NCBI GenBank assembly: GCA_934097255.1
Contig: CAKONT010000029.1
Location: forward strand, 1 to 9,982
Length of the DNA stretch: 9,982 bases
Direction of reading: 5' to 3'
Source: an uncultured Bacilli bacterium
Lineage (GTDB): Bacteria; Bacillota_I; Bacilli_A; RF39; UBA660
This document shows positions 1 to 6,853 of the stretch, in pieces (within the stretch, counting starts at the first letter, position 1; the number at the start of each line of letters is the position of its first letter). Under the pieces are notes generated by a model. It made no database searches and was not told the origin of the DNA. It was given only the letters and a program-made list of their open reading frames with translations. Position numbers and translations under genes: made by a program.

Positions 1-691
1 ACTGGATGTGATTATAGTCGGAAGAGGCGGCGGCTCCATCGAAGATTTGTGGGCTTTTAATGAGGAATGCGTTGCACATGCTATTTTTGAAAGTAAAATT
101 CCAATAATAAGTGCGGTAGGACATGAAATTGATTTTACTATAAGTGATTTTGTTGCCGATCTTAGAGCGCCAACACCAACCGCTGCCGCAGAGCTTGCTG
201 TCCCAAATACGATCGATTTAATTAATTATTTAAATCAATTAAAAATAAGAGAAAATAAAAGTATTATAAATTATATAAATAAATATAAAGAAAAACTTTT
301 ATCTATAAGTAATAGTTATATTTTAAAAAATCCTATAAGTATGTATGAAGTTAAGGCTCAAAAAATAGATCATTTAACTGATAAAGCTATTCATTCGTTT
401 AAAACGAAATTTGCTACTTATAATAGTGCTTATAGTTCTTTAACAACAAAGTTTGAAAATAGTATTGTTAAAATTTTAAATGAAAAAAATAATAGGTTTA
501 TAAATTGCCTTAGTAAGCTTGAGACTCTTAATCCAATTTGTACAATAAAAAGAGGATATAGTATCACTAAGTGTCATAATAAGATAATTAAAAGTATAAA
601 AGATGTTAATGAAGAAAGTTTATTTGAAACTGAATTTATTGATGGATATGTTTTATCAAAAGTAGAAAGTGTATGTGAAAGGAAGAATTAA
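1..691 (+). CDS. xseA: Exonuclease VII large subunit, 3' part (5' end outside window)
   Basis: Catalytic subunit of exonuclease VII, a cytoplasmic nuclease that degrades single-stranded DNA from both ends with XseB. The reading frame is already open at base 2 (Leu-Asp before the GTG at 8), so that GTG is an internal Val, not a start. About 229 residues are visible, roughly the C-terminal half of a 400-450 residue protein. Numbering from the GTG, the family core runs from [14 protein letters not shown] (5-18) through AVGHEIDFT (36-44) to [14 protein letters not shown] (53-66). Arg6, His39 and Asp42 sit in the conserved active-site motifs. Residues about 70-175 are Lys/Asn/Ile-rich and helical, as expected for the coiled coil that binds XseB. 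The C-terminus carries the usual RGYSI (182-186) and DGYV elements. It ends in TAA two bases before xseB. The N-terminal OB-fold domain is off-window. Identification is very secure. Confidence 0.97.
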   Translation, partial: LDVIIVGRGGGSIEDLWAFNEECVAHAIFESKIPIISAVGHEIDFTISDFVADLRAPTPTAAAELAVPNTIDLINYLNQLKIRENKSIINYINKYKEKLLSISNSYILKNPISMYEVKAQKIDHLTDKAIHSFKTKFATYNSAYSSLTTKFENSIVKILNEKNNRFINCLSKLETLNPICTIKRGYSITKCHNKIIKSIKDVNEESLFETEFIDGYVLSKVESVCERKN

Positions 692-693
692 TA

Positions 694-927
694 ATGGAAA
701 AAAAAGAAGAACTTAGTTTTGAAGAAAAATTAGAAAAGTTAGAAAAAATAGTAAAAGATTTAGAAAGTGGGGATATTTGCTTGGATGATGCTATAAGTAA
801 ATTTAACGAAGCAATGGAACTTTCAAACGATTGTAATAAAACACTTGAACGTGCAAGTGAAACAATTAATAAAGTTTTAAATAAAGATGGTAATTTAGAA
901 GATTTTTCAATTAAGGAAAATAATTAA
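694..927 (+). CDS. xseB: Exonuclease VII small subunit
   Basis: Small non-catalytic subunit of exonuclease VII; several copies wrap the coiled coil of XseA. The 77-residue length is normal for the family. LSFEEKLEKLEKIVKDLESG (residues 7-26) is the signature opening, followed by DDAISKFNEAMELSNDC and a second helix ending near residue 64; together they form the two-helix hairpin. The protein is strongly charged and has no membrane segment. ATG at 694 is preceded by AAAGGAAG (678-685) inside the end of xseA, and xseA stops two bases upstream, so the pair is a translationally linked operon as in most bacteria. Its stop codon at 925-927 is embedded in the ribosome binding site of rmlA, which ties this repair gene to the sugar genes downstream. 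Confidence 0.96.
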   Translation: MEKKEELSFEEKLEKLEKIVKDLESGDICLDDAISKFNEAMELSNDCNKTLERASETINKVLNKDGNLEDFSIKENN

Positions 928-933
928 GGAGGT
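925..933 (+). promoter_or_regulatory. Strong Shine-Dalgarno of rmlA fused to xseB stop codon
   Basis: TAAGGAGGT is nearly a perfect complement to the 3' end of 16S rRNA, placed 5 bases before the ATG at 939. Its first three bases are the xseB stop codon. It is the best-matching ribosome binding site in the window, which suggests high or independent translation of rmlA even though the gene seems to share a transcript with xseAB. The 11-base intergenic gap leaves no room for a terminator or promoter. Confidence 0.85.
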
Positions 934-938
934 TTTTT

Positions 939-1826
939 ATGAAAGGTATTATTTTAGCAGGAGGATCAGGTACAAGACTTTATCCAACAACAAAAGGATG
1001 TAGTAAACAATTATTACAAATATATGACAAGCCAATGATTTATTATCCGCTATCAACGCTTATGATGGCTGGAATTAAAGATATTTTAGTTATTACAACA
1101 AAAGAAGATCAAGAAGGATTTAAAAGGCTTTTAGAAGATGGCAGACATTATGGCGTAAATATAAGTTATATAGTTCAACCATCGCCAGATGGACTTGCAC
1201 AAGCATTTATATTAGGAGAAGATTTCATAAAAGATGATTCTTGTTGTATGGTTTTAGGAGATAATATTTTTTATGGGAATGGTTTTAGTGAATTATTAAA
1301 GAATGCTAAAAAACAAGTTGAGCTTGGCTTTGCTACTGTTTTTGGATATGAAGTAAAAGATCCAGAAAGATTTGGTGTTATGGAACTAGATAAAGATAAT
1401 AATGTGTTGTCAATCGAAGAAAAACCACTTCATCCTAAATCAACTTATGCTGTAACGGGGTTATATTTTTATCCAAAGGGTGTATCTAAAAAAGCAAAAT
1501 TAGTTAAACCAAGCGAACGTGGGGAACTTGAAATAACAGCCCTTAACGATATGTATTTGAAAGAAGGATTATTAAGAGCTGAACTTTTAGGTGAAGGATA
1601 TACATGGTTTGATACAGGAACAGCAAGAAGTAATTTACAAGCTTCTAATATGATCCAAAGTATCCAAGATAACAAAGGAATTATTGTTTGTTGTCCTGAG
1701 CAGATTGGTTATGACGAAGGATTTTTAGATGAAGAAATATTAAAAGAAAGTGCTGAAGTTATGAAAAAAAATGAATATGGACAGTATTTGAAAAAGGTAT
1801 TAGAAAGAGGAAGGAAAAATTCCTAA
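939..1826 (+). CDS. rmlA: Glucose-1-phosphate thymidylyltransferase (dTDP-glucose synthase)
   Basis: First step of dTDP-L-rhamnose synthesis: glucose-1-phosphate plus dTTP gives dTDP-glucose and pyrophosphate, in the cytoplasm. The length, 295 residues, is typical. The nucleotidyltransferase signature AGGSGTRLYPTTKG occupies residues 7-20 with Arg13 and the following Lys23 (SKQLL). QPSPDGLAQAF (80-90) is the RmlA substrate loop, LGDNIFYG (106-113) carries the metal-binding Asp108, EEKP (160-163) and WFDTGT (223-228) complete the active site. These motifs separate RmlA from UDP- or CDP-glucose pyrophosphorylases. ATG follows an ideal ribosome binding site. The stop TAA shares its last base with the ATG of rmlC (TAATG), so translation of the two is coupled. 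An rfbA or rffH label would mean the same reaction; the nearby rmlB, rmlC and rmlD favour the rhamnose role. Confidence 0.97.
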   Translation: MKGIILAGGSGTRLYPTTKGCSKQLLQIYDKPMIYYPLSTLMMAGIKDILVITTKEDQEGFKRLLEDGRHYGVNISYIVQPSPDGLAQAFILGEDFIKDDSCCMVLGDNIFYGNGFSELLKNAKKQVELGFATVFGYEVKDPERFGVMELDKDNNVLSIEEKPLHPKSTYAVTGLYFYPKGVSKKAKLVKPSERGELEITALNDMYLKEGLLRAELLGEGYTWFDTGTARSNLQASNMIQSIQDNKGIIVCCPEQIGYDEGFLDEEILKESAEVMKKNEYGQYLKKVLERGRKNS

Positions 1827-2584
1827 TGGAAAAACTTATTAGTGAAATATACCGTGATGAAATAAGAAAAACTTTAGCAAATAAAAAAAGAGATAAAGCA
1901 GTTTTTTTTGATACTAATCTTAAAGATTGCAAAATAATTATGCCTTTGTATCACGGCGATGAAAGAGGATATTTTGCAGAAATTTATCGCGATGATTTAT
2001 TTTCTTCCAAAAACTTTCCAAAAGTATCACAAGAAAATATTTCTAAAAGTTCAAAAGGAGTTGTAAGAGGACTTCACTTTCAAGTTGGAGATAGTTGTCA
2101 AGCAAAAATTGTAACAGCTCTTACTGGTTCAGTTATTGATGTTGTTGTAGATATAAGAAAAAATTCTCCAACGTATGGAAAATCAACATTTGTCTACCTT
2201 GCACCATTCGATGGCAAGGATTTATCAACCGGGGCTTTTTTATATGTCCCAAGAGGTTTTGCTCATGGCTTTATAAGTTTGGAAGATAACACTTTATTTA
2301 ATTATAGAGTAGATAGACCTTACGATTATTATAGTGAAAGTGGAATTTATTATAATGACAAATCTTTAAATATTCCATGGGAAGAAATATATTCAATGTA
2401 TGGAATAGAAAAACCAATATTATCAGAAAAAGATGAACCAATAAAAGAAGAATTAAAAGTAAAAAGAAAGTTATTAAAAGATACAACTAATTATTTTATT
2501 TATGATGAAAACTTTATTGATAATTTAAAAATAGATTACGATAACACAATAAAAGATTTTCCTAATTTGGTACTTAAAAAATGA
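1826..2584 (+). CDS. rmlC: dTDP-4-dehydrorhamnose 3,5-epimerase with extended N- and C-termini
   Basis: Third step of dTDP-rhamnose synthesis: epimerisation of dTDP-4-keto-6-deoxyglucose at C3 and C5, by a dimeric cupin. Family landmarks in order: DERGYFAEIY (45-54), QENISKSSKGVVRGLHFQ (69-86) with the catalytic His84, VDVVVDI-like strand at 104-110, SPTYGK (114-119), VPRGFAHGF (141-149), Tyr160 and Tyr166, then SESGIYYND (170-178) whose Asp178 should pair with the catalytic His. PILSEKDEP (197-205) is where most family members end. This protein is 252 residues against the usual 180-200: about 22 residues precede the first cupin strand and about 42 charged residues follow the canonical end. 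A later start would cut into the fold, and GAGGAAGG (1807-1814) precedes ATG 1826, so the extension seems real. It overlaps the next gene by ATGA. Confidence 0.94.
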   Translation: MEKLISEIYRDEIRKTLANKKRDKAVFFDTNLKDCKIIMPLYHGDERGYFAEIYRDDLFSSKNFPKVSQENISKSSKGVVRGLHFQVGDSCQAKIVTALTGSVIDVVVDIRKNSPTYGKSTFVYLAPFDGKDLSTGAFLYVPRGFAHGFISLEDNTLFNYRVDRPYDYYSESGIYYNDKSLNIPWEEIYSMYGIEKPILSEKDEPIKEELKVKRKLLKDTTNYFIYDENFIDNLKIDYDNTIKDFPNLVLKK

Positions 2585-3816
2585 AGAAAATAAGAAAAGA
2601 TATTTTTAATTATTTTATAATTATTTTCTTGTCAGTTTTTATTGGAACTTTAGCTTTATTTATAGCTTATTTACTTCCCCAAGAAAAAATATCTAATCAT
2701 GTTTTAGAATCTATCTCAGTATTTGAAAAAGAAAATCTCTATTATGAAGTAATAGATGGCTTCGAAACAACAAAATTAGATAATTTTACGGATGCCTTAA
2801 TTTTAGATGAATTAAATTATAATGGCAAAGAAAAAGCTCTTAAAAAAGCGATGAGTGCTTATGGATATACTAATAATAGTGATCCAATAGATGTTTTAGT
2901 AAAAGCAAAACAAGATAAAAGAAATGATCTTATTAAAACAACTTATGAAAGATATTGGCATGGTAATAATGTTATTTATAAAATTTTATTCTATTTTTTT
3001 AATTATCAAGAAATTAGAATGTTAAATACACTATTACTTTGTTTATTACTTATTTTTTTAATTAAAGTAATTTGCTTATCTAGGATAAAAAGATTTTTAC
3101 CGTGTTTTGTATTATCACTTTTAATTATAAATCCTTTTATAATGGGACTTTCTTTACAATATTTTGTTTGTTATATTATTATGTTAATTGCAAGTATAAT
3201 TGTGATAAAATATTATGATAAAATTAATTATTTGTTTTTAATTATAGGAATTTTGACAAGTTATTTTGACTTACTTACTTTTCCATTATTGACACTTTTA
3301 GTTCCTCTTATATTTTACATATTATTAACTTCAGAAACTGATTTTAAAAAATTATTTATAAAAGCTTTTTTACTATCTTTTTCATGGGCTTTTGGATATT
3401 TTTTAATGTGGATTGGTAAATGGGTAATCGGTAGCGTAATTTTAAGAAAGAATTTGTTTATTGATGCATTAAATTCTGCAAGAGGAAGGGTAAAAACTGA
3501 TGTAGTTTTTTCAAGAATGGATGCAATAAGTCAAAATTTAAGTAAGTTTTCAAATCATTTATATCTTCTATATTTTGGAATTATATCATGTTTTTATTTT
3601 ATAAAAATTCTAAAAAATAGAACTTATTTCGATAAAAAATTATTAGGGAAGATCATTTTATTAGTATTGGTATTTTTCTTCCCATTTGCTTGGTATTTTG
3701 TTTTGAGTAATCATTCGTATATACATTCTTTTTTTACTCACAAAATCCTTATGATTAGTGTTTTTTCAATACTAAGTATATTTGAATTATTAAGAGGTGT
3801 AGAAAATGAAAAGTAA
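2581..3816 (+). CDS. Polytopic membrane protein, possible GT-C-type glycosyltransferase
   Basis: I do not recognise a named family with certainty. The 411-residue protein begins with one membrane helix (about 11-32), then a roughly 110-residue non-membrane loop (33-145), then about eight more hydrophobic segments (approximately 148-166, 172-188, 190-210, 215-248 as two, 258-287, 325-342, 355-374, 388-404). A first helix followed by a long outer loop containing acidic residues is the layout of GT-C enzymes, which use lipid-phosphate sugars; here the loop holds Asp67, Asp71 and Asp76-Glu77. Other notable motifs are YERYWHGNN (122-130), NYQEIRMLN (141-149) and NHSYIHSFFTHK (377-388) near the C-terminus. 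The ATG overlaps the rmlC stop, and the 3' end overlaps the GtrB-like gene by 11 bases, so coupling supports a joint role. Alternatives are a polysaccharide polymerase or flippase. The function is inferred from layout and context only. Confidence 0.6.
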   Translation: MKKIRKDIFNYFIIIFLSVFIGTLALFIAYLLPQEKISNHVLESISVFEKENLYYEVIDGFETTKLDNFTDALILDELNYNGKEKALKKAMSAYGYTNNSDPIDVLVKAKQDKRNDLIKTTYERYWHGNNVIYKILFYFFNYQEIRMLNTLLLCLLLIFLIKVICLSRIKRFLPCFVLSLLIINPFIMGLSLQYFVCYIIMLIASIIVIKYYDKINYLFLIIGILTSYFDLLTFPLLTLLVPLIFYILLTSETDFKKLFIKAFLLSFSWAFGYFLMWIGKWVIGSVILRKNLFIDALNSARGRVKTDVVFSRMDAISQNLSKFSNHLYLLYFGIISCFYFIKILKNRTYFDKKLLGKIILLVLVFFFPFAWYFVLSNHSYIHSFFTHKILMISVFSILSIFELLRGVENEK

Positions 3817-4741
3817 AATTGCAGTTTTGATTCCATGTTACAATGAATCAAAGACAATAGAAAAAGTAGTAAAAGATTTTAAAAGTGTTTTAGGCAATGA
3901 TGCAACTATATATGTGTACGACAACAATTCAAAAGATGGCACAGATAAAATAGCAAAAGATGCGGGAGCAGTTGTTAGATATGAATATAAGCAAGGAAAA
4001 GGAAATGTTATAAGAAGTATGTTTAGGCAAATAGACGCTGATTGCTATTTGATGGTTGATGGAGATGATACATATCCAAAAGAAAGTGCTAAAAAAATGT
4101 GTGATCTTATTTTAAATAAAGAAGCTGACATGGTTATAGGAGATAGATTATCATCGACTTATTTTAGTGAAAATAAACGTCCATTTCATAATTTTGGAAA
4201 TAGAATAGTAAGGTTTTTAATAAATAAAATTTTTAATAATAATATTAAAGATATAATGACTGGTTATAGAGCTTTTAGTTATGATTTTGTAAAGGGATTT
4301 CCTGTTTTGTCTAAGGGATTTGAAATAGAAACTGAGATGACTATTCACGCAGTTGACAAAAATTATAGAGTAGTCGAGGTACCTGTTATGTATCGCGATA
4401 GACCAATAGGTAGCGTTTCTAAATTAAATACGTATAAAGATGGTATAAAAGTATTAAAAACGATTGGAGATTTATTTAAAGAATATAAACCAACAACTTT
4501 CTTTGGAATTTTTTCTATATTATTTTTAATATGTTCTTTAATTCTTGGTATTCCAGTTGTTGTTCATTATTTTAAAACAGGTCTTGTTCCAAGATTTCCA
4601 TCATTAATTGTTTCTTGTATATTTTTAATATTATGTTTTTTAATGTGGATTACAGGAATAATTCTTGGTGCAATTGTAAAAAAAGATAAACAACACTATG
4701 AATTAATGATGAATATTATTTCAAAAGGAAAAAACTCATGA
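3806..4741 (+). CDS. GtrB/DPM1-like polyprenyl-phosphate glycosyltransferase (GT2)
   Basis: Predicted inner-face enzyme that moves a sugar from a nucleotide donor to undecaprenyl phosphate. Of 311 residues, 1-225 form a GT-A family 2 domain: IPCYNES (9-15), YDNNSKDGT (38-46), the metal-binding DGDD (85-88), DIMTGYRAFS (149-158) and GFEIETEM (171-178), then YRDRPIGSVSKL (196-207). These are hallmarks of the DPM1/GtrB branch rather than of polymer-forming GT2 enzymes. Two membrane helices follow (about 230-252 and 264-290), as in GtrB and in GacI-like streptococcal proteins. The donor sugar (glucose, GlcNAc or another) cannot be read from the sequence. AGAGGTG at 3793-3799 precedes ATG 3806, which lies inside the upstream gene (11-base overlap), and the TGA stop overlaps the GtrA-like start (ATGA). 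This tight pairing with GtrA supports the three-component glycosylation model. Confidence 0.88.
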   Translation: MKSKIAVLIPCYNESKTIEKVVKDFKSVLGNDATIYVYDNNSKDGTDKIAKDAGAVVRYEYKQGKGNVIRSMFRQIDADCYLMVDGDDTYPKESAKKMCDLILNKEADMVIGDRLSSTYFSENKRPFHNFGNRIVRFLINKIFNNNIKDIMTGYRAFSYDFVKGFPVLSKGFEIETEMTIHAVDKNYRVVEVPVMYRDRPIGSVSKLNTYKDGIKVLKTIGDLFKEYKPTTFFGIFSILFLICSLILGIPVVVHYFKTGLVPRFPSLIVSCIFLILCFLMWITGIILGAIVKKDKQHYELMMNIISKGKNS

Positions 4742-5154
4742 TTAAAAATTTATATGATAAATATCGAGAAATAATCATATATTTAATAGTTGGTGTTTTA
4801 ACAACAATTGTTAGTCTTTTTTCGTATTATATATGTGTTAATACTATATTAGATCCGAATAATGGAATAGAATTACAAATAGCTAATATTATATCGTGGA
4901 GTTTAGCAGTTTTATTTGCTTATTTTGCCAACAGAACATTTGTTTTTAAATCTAAAACAAATAATAAGTTAAAAGAAGCTTCTTCATTTGTCTTATCAAG
5001 AGTTTTAACATTGTTAATTGATATGACAATAATGTTTTTACTTGTTACATGTTTAAAACAAAACGATAAAATAGCGAAATTAGTTGTTCAAGTTGTTGTG
5101 ACTATTTTAAATTATTTATTTAGTAAATTATTTGTTTTTAAAAAAGAAAGGTAA
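4738..5154 (+). CDS. GtrA-like four-helix membrane protein
   Basis: Small membrane protein of the GtrA family, thought to help undecaprenyl-phosphate-sugar cross the membrane so that a GT-C enzyme can use it outside. The 138-residue length is normal. Four helices are visible at about 11-33, 46-66, 82-105 and 112-134. Family marks are YLIVGVLTT (15-23), the W-x(8)-Y-x(3)-NRTFVF stretch at 54-70, FVLSRVL (84-90) in helix 3, and NYLFSKLFVF (125-134) at the end of helix 4; the repeated Asn/Lys-FVF endings of helices 2 and 4 are characteristic. ATG 4738 overlaps the TGA of the GtrB-like gene by four bases, the usual gtrB-gtrA coupling. Some GtrA-domain proteins act in teichoic-acid glycosylation instead of O-antigen decoration, so the polymer modified is uncertain. 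Confidence 0.9.
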   Translation: MIKNLYDKYREIIIYLIVGVLTTIVSLFSYYICVNTILDPNNGIELQIANIISWSLAVLFAYFANRTFVFKSKTNNKLKEASSFVLSRVLTLLIDMTIMFLLVTCLKQNDKIAKLVVQVVVTILNYLFSKLFVFKKER

Positions 5155-5165
5155 TTTAATTAGAC

Positions 5166-6800
5166 ATGAATATAAAAAGATTAAAAAATAAAAATATTTA
5201 TATAAATTTACTTGCGTTTTTATATAGCTTTTTTATAATTTTATTTACAAGTTATAAGTTTTTTAAGAATGCAAGTTTAGTTTTTAAAAATATTTTTTTA
5301 ACTATTCTTTCCTTTCTTATTTTCTTTTTAATTATTAAATATCTTATAGTCTTATTATTTGAAAAATTTGATAATTATAAAACAAATGATTTTAAATTTA
5401 AGAATAAGTTTTTATCTTTATTTGATAAACACCCCTTTTTATTTAGTTTAGCTATTATTATAGTTTTATGGCTTCCTTATATAATATCGTTTTATCCTAT
5501 AATTTTATCTCCGGATCCTAGTTTTCAAATAATGCAATATTTTAAAATACCAAATAAATATATGGATTATTCTATTATGCTTGATAGAAATGTTACAATA
5601 ACAAATCATCATCCTATTATTCATACTCTTCTTTTAGGATCTTTACTAAAAATAGGACATACTTTTTTTAATGATAATTTTGGTTTATTTTTATATAGTT
5701 TAGTTCAAATATTAATTCTTTCTACAACTCTTTCTTATTCGATATATTACATGAAAAAAATAAATGTTCCATGTAAATATAGATTTATTGTATTATTAAT
5801 ATATTCTTTAGTTCCTATGTTTCCATTTTATGCTATGTCAGCGGTTAAAGATGTTATTTTTTCATCTTTAATGATACTTTATAATATTTTAATATTTGAC
5901 TTTATAAGAAATAATAAAGAAAAAATAAGTTTAAAAAAAATTATAGGAACTATTCTTCTTTTGGTATTAATATGTTTATTTAGAAATAATGGTTTTTATG
6001 TTATTTTACTTAGTTTTCCTTTCTTATTTTTCTTAATTAAGAAAAATAAATTGCCTTTTATTTTAATTTATATTTTTATTATTAGCTTTAATTTTACATA
6101 TAACAAAGTTATTTTACCTTATTATAAAATAACACCGACAAGTATTAGGGAAGCACTTTCTATTCCTTTTCAACAAACAGCAAGATATGTTTCGTATAAT
6201 GAAATAGGAAAAGAAGAATACGAAATATATGATAAGATTCTTGATATGTCTGATCTTAAAGAAAGATATAAAGAAAATATAAGTGATCCTGTTAAAAATA
6301 AATATAATAAATTTACAACTTCTTCTGATCTTAAAAAGTATTTTAAATATTGGATGTTAGGATTTTTTAAAGATCCAACTTGTTATATCGATGCGACTAT
6401 TAATAATACTTATGGATATTTTTATCCTTTTGAAGTTTCTTGGTATATATATTATAAATATGATACAAGAATTGTTCAAAAAGGTTTTAATTATCATTAT
6501 AATAACTTAGTATCAACTAGAAAATTATTAAGTACATATGGTATTATTTATCCATTTATACCTATAATTGGTTTAATATCTAGTATTGGTTTTAATACGT
6601 GGATTCTTATTTTTATGTTATTTTACTTTTTATATCGAAAAAAATATAAATATATTGTTTATTTGATGCCTAGTTTTATTTCTTTACTTGTATGTATTGC
6701 ATCTCCTGTTAACACATATTTTAGATATGCAATGCCATATATTTTTTCGATGCCTGTTCTTATTTCGTTTTTTTTAAGTAGTATACAAAATAAGGATTAA
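5166..6800 (+). CDS. Large polytopic membrane protein, DUF6020-like, probable GT-C-type transferase
   Basis: The 544-residue membrane protein resembles, from memory, the DUF6020 group of uncharacterised Bacillota membrane proteins found in surface-polysaccharide loci. About a dozen hydrophobic segments are visible, with two N-terminal ones (about 11-33 and 40-64), then helix 90-112 followed by the acidic loop motif SPDPSFQ (115-121) and NHHPIIHTLLLG (147-158). Further conserved-looking marks are KDVIFS (228-233), RNNGFY (273-278), IPFQQTARYV (333-342), a hydrophilic outer domain at about 320-455, and NTYFRYAMPY (516-525) near the end. An acidic motif just outside an early helix and a large outer loop are GT-C traits. 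It starts 11 bases after the GtrA-like gene; the ribosome binding site GAAAGG (5146-5151) is weak and distant. It probably adds the lipid-linked sugar, or polymerises. The family call is moderately sure, the activity inferred. Confidence 0.68.
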   Translation: MNIKRLKNKNIYINLLAFLYSFFIILFTSYKFFKNASLVFKNIFLTILSFLIFFLIIKYLIVLLFEKFDNYKTNDFKFKNKFLSLFDKHPFLFSLAIIIVLWLPYIISFYPIILSPDPSFQIMQYFKIPNKYMDYSIMLDRNVTITNHHPIIHTLLLGSLLKIGHTFFNDNFGLFLYSLVQILILSTTLSYSIYYMKKINVPCKYRFIVLLIYSLVPMFPFYAMSAVKDVIFSSLMILYNILIFDFIRNNKEKISLKKIIGTILLLVLICLFRNNGFYVILLSFPFLFFLIKKNKLPFILIYIFIISFNFTYNKVILPYYKITPTSIREALSIPFQQTARYVSYNEIGKEEYEIYDKILDMSDLKERYKENISDPVKNKYNKFTTSSDLKKYFKYWMLGFFKDPTCYIDATINNTYGYFYPFEVSWYIYYKYDTRIVQKGFNYHYNNLVSTRKLLSTYGIIYPFIPIIGLISSIGFNTWILIFMLFYFLYRKKYKYIVYLMPSFISLLVCIASPVNTYFRYAMPYIFSMPVLISFFLSSIQNKD

Positions 6801-6811
6801 TATGGTAAAAT
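6782..6811 (+). promoter_or_regulatory. Candidate promoter for rmlD-rmlB
   Basis: TATACA (6782-6787; four of six bases match the -35 consensus) lies 18 bases before TAAAAT (6806-6811; five of six match the -10), with an extended -10 TG at 6803-6804. The -35 lies in the last codons of the upstream membrane gene. The predicted start would be near 6818, leaving a leader of about 33 bases before rmlD. It resembles the stronger promoter at 9486-9514, which has the same TGG immediately before the -10. In such AT-rich DNA a chance match is possible. Confidence 0.45.
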
Positions 6812-6829
6812 AAATTAGGAAAAAATATT

Positions 6830-6853
6830 AAAGGAGAGTAGATGTAAAGTATG
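6830..6853 (+). promoter_or_regulatory. rmlD ribosome binding site with minimal start-stop codon pair
   Basis: AAAGGAGAG (6830-6838) is a strong Shine-Dalgarno, but the ATG at best spacing (6842-6844) is immediately followed by TAA (6845-6847). The true rmlD ATG is at 6851, in the same frame, three bases after that stop and 12 bases after the Shine-Dalgarno. A ribosome might initiate at the first ATG, stop at once and re-initiate, which would damp rmlD expression. Alternatively the first ATG may be ignored. Confidence 0.5.

Noticed and set aside
13..60. Locally GC-rich stretch with repeated GGC codons in xseA
   Set aside because: It encodes the invariant glycine-rich motif of XseA; amino-acid constraint explains most of it.
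8..691. GTG at base 8 as a possible gene start of xseA
   Set aside because: The frame is open before it (Leu-Asp), and the residues around it form the conserved [11 protein letters not shown] strand. The gene simply begins outside the window.
1469..1675. 68-codon open frame on the minus strand inside rmlA
   Set aside because: It lies wholly antisense to conserved rmlA motifs, has no ribosome binding site and no recognisable protein features. It is a shadow of the coding strand.
2298..2486. Leucine-rich 62-codon minus-strand frame that looks like a membrane peptide
   Set aside because: The Leu/Ile/Phe richness is the complement of Lys/Glu codons in the C-terminal part of rmlC. It has no ribosome binding site or context of its own.
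4441..4449. TGGTATAAA inside the GtrB-like gene as an internal promoter
   Set aside because: No -35-like element lies 16-18 bases upstream, and the bases encode an Asp-Gly-Ile-Lys stretch. It is treated as a coding coincidence.
2582..4741. Possible UGA-as-tryptophan genetic code, given the very low GC
   Set aside because: Two genes end at TGA exactly at ATGA overlaps with the next start codon, and tryptophans in the window are TGG.
4802..4816. Inverted repeat (TAACAA / TTGTTA) in the GtrA-like gene
   Set aside because: It is a six-base AT-rich stem inside the first membrane helix codons, with no T-tract or boundary. It is expected by chance.
2581..6800. Apparent extra AT-richness of the membrane block as a sign of recent gene transfer
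   Set aside because: Membrane proteins need Phe, Ile, Leu and Tyr codons, which are T/A-rich. The soluble genes around are also very AT-rich, so composition alone does not show transfer.
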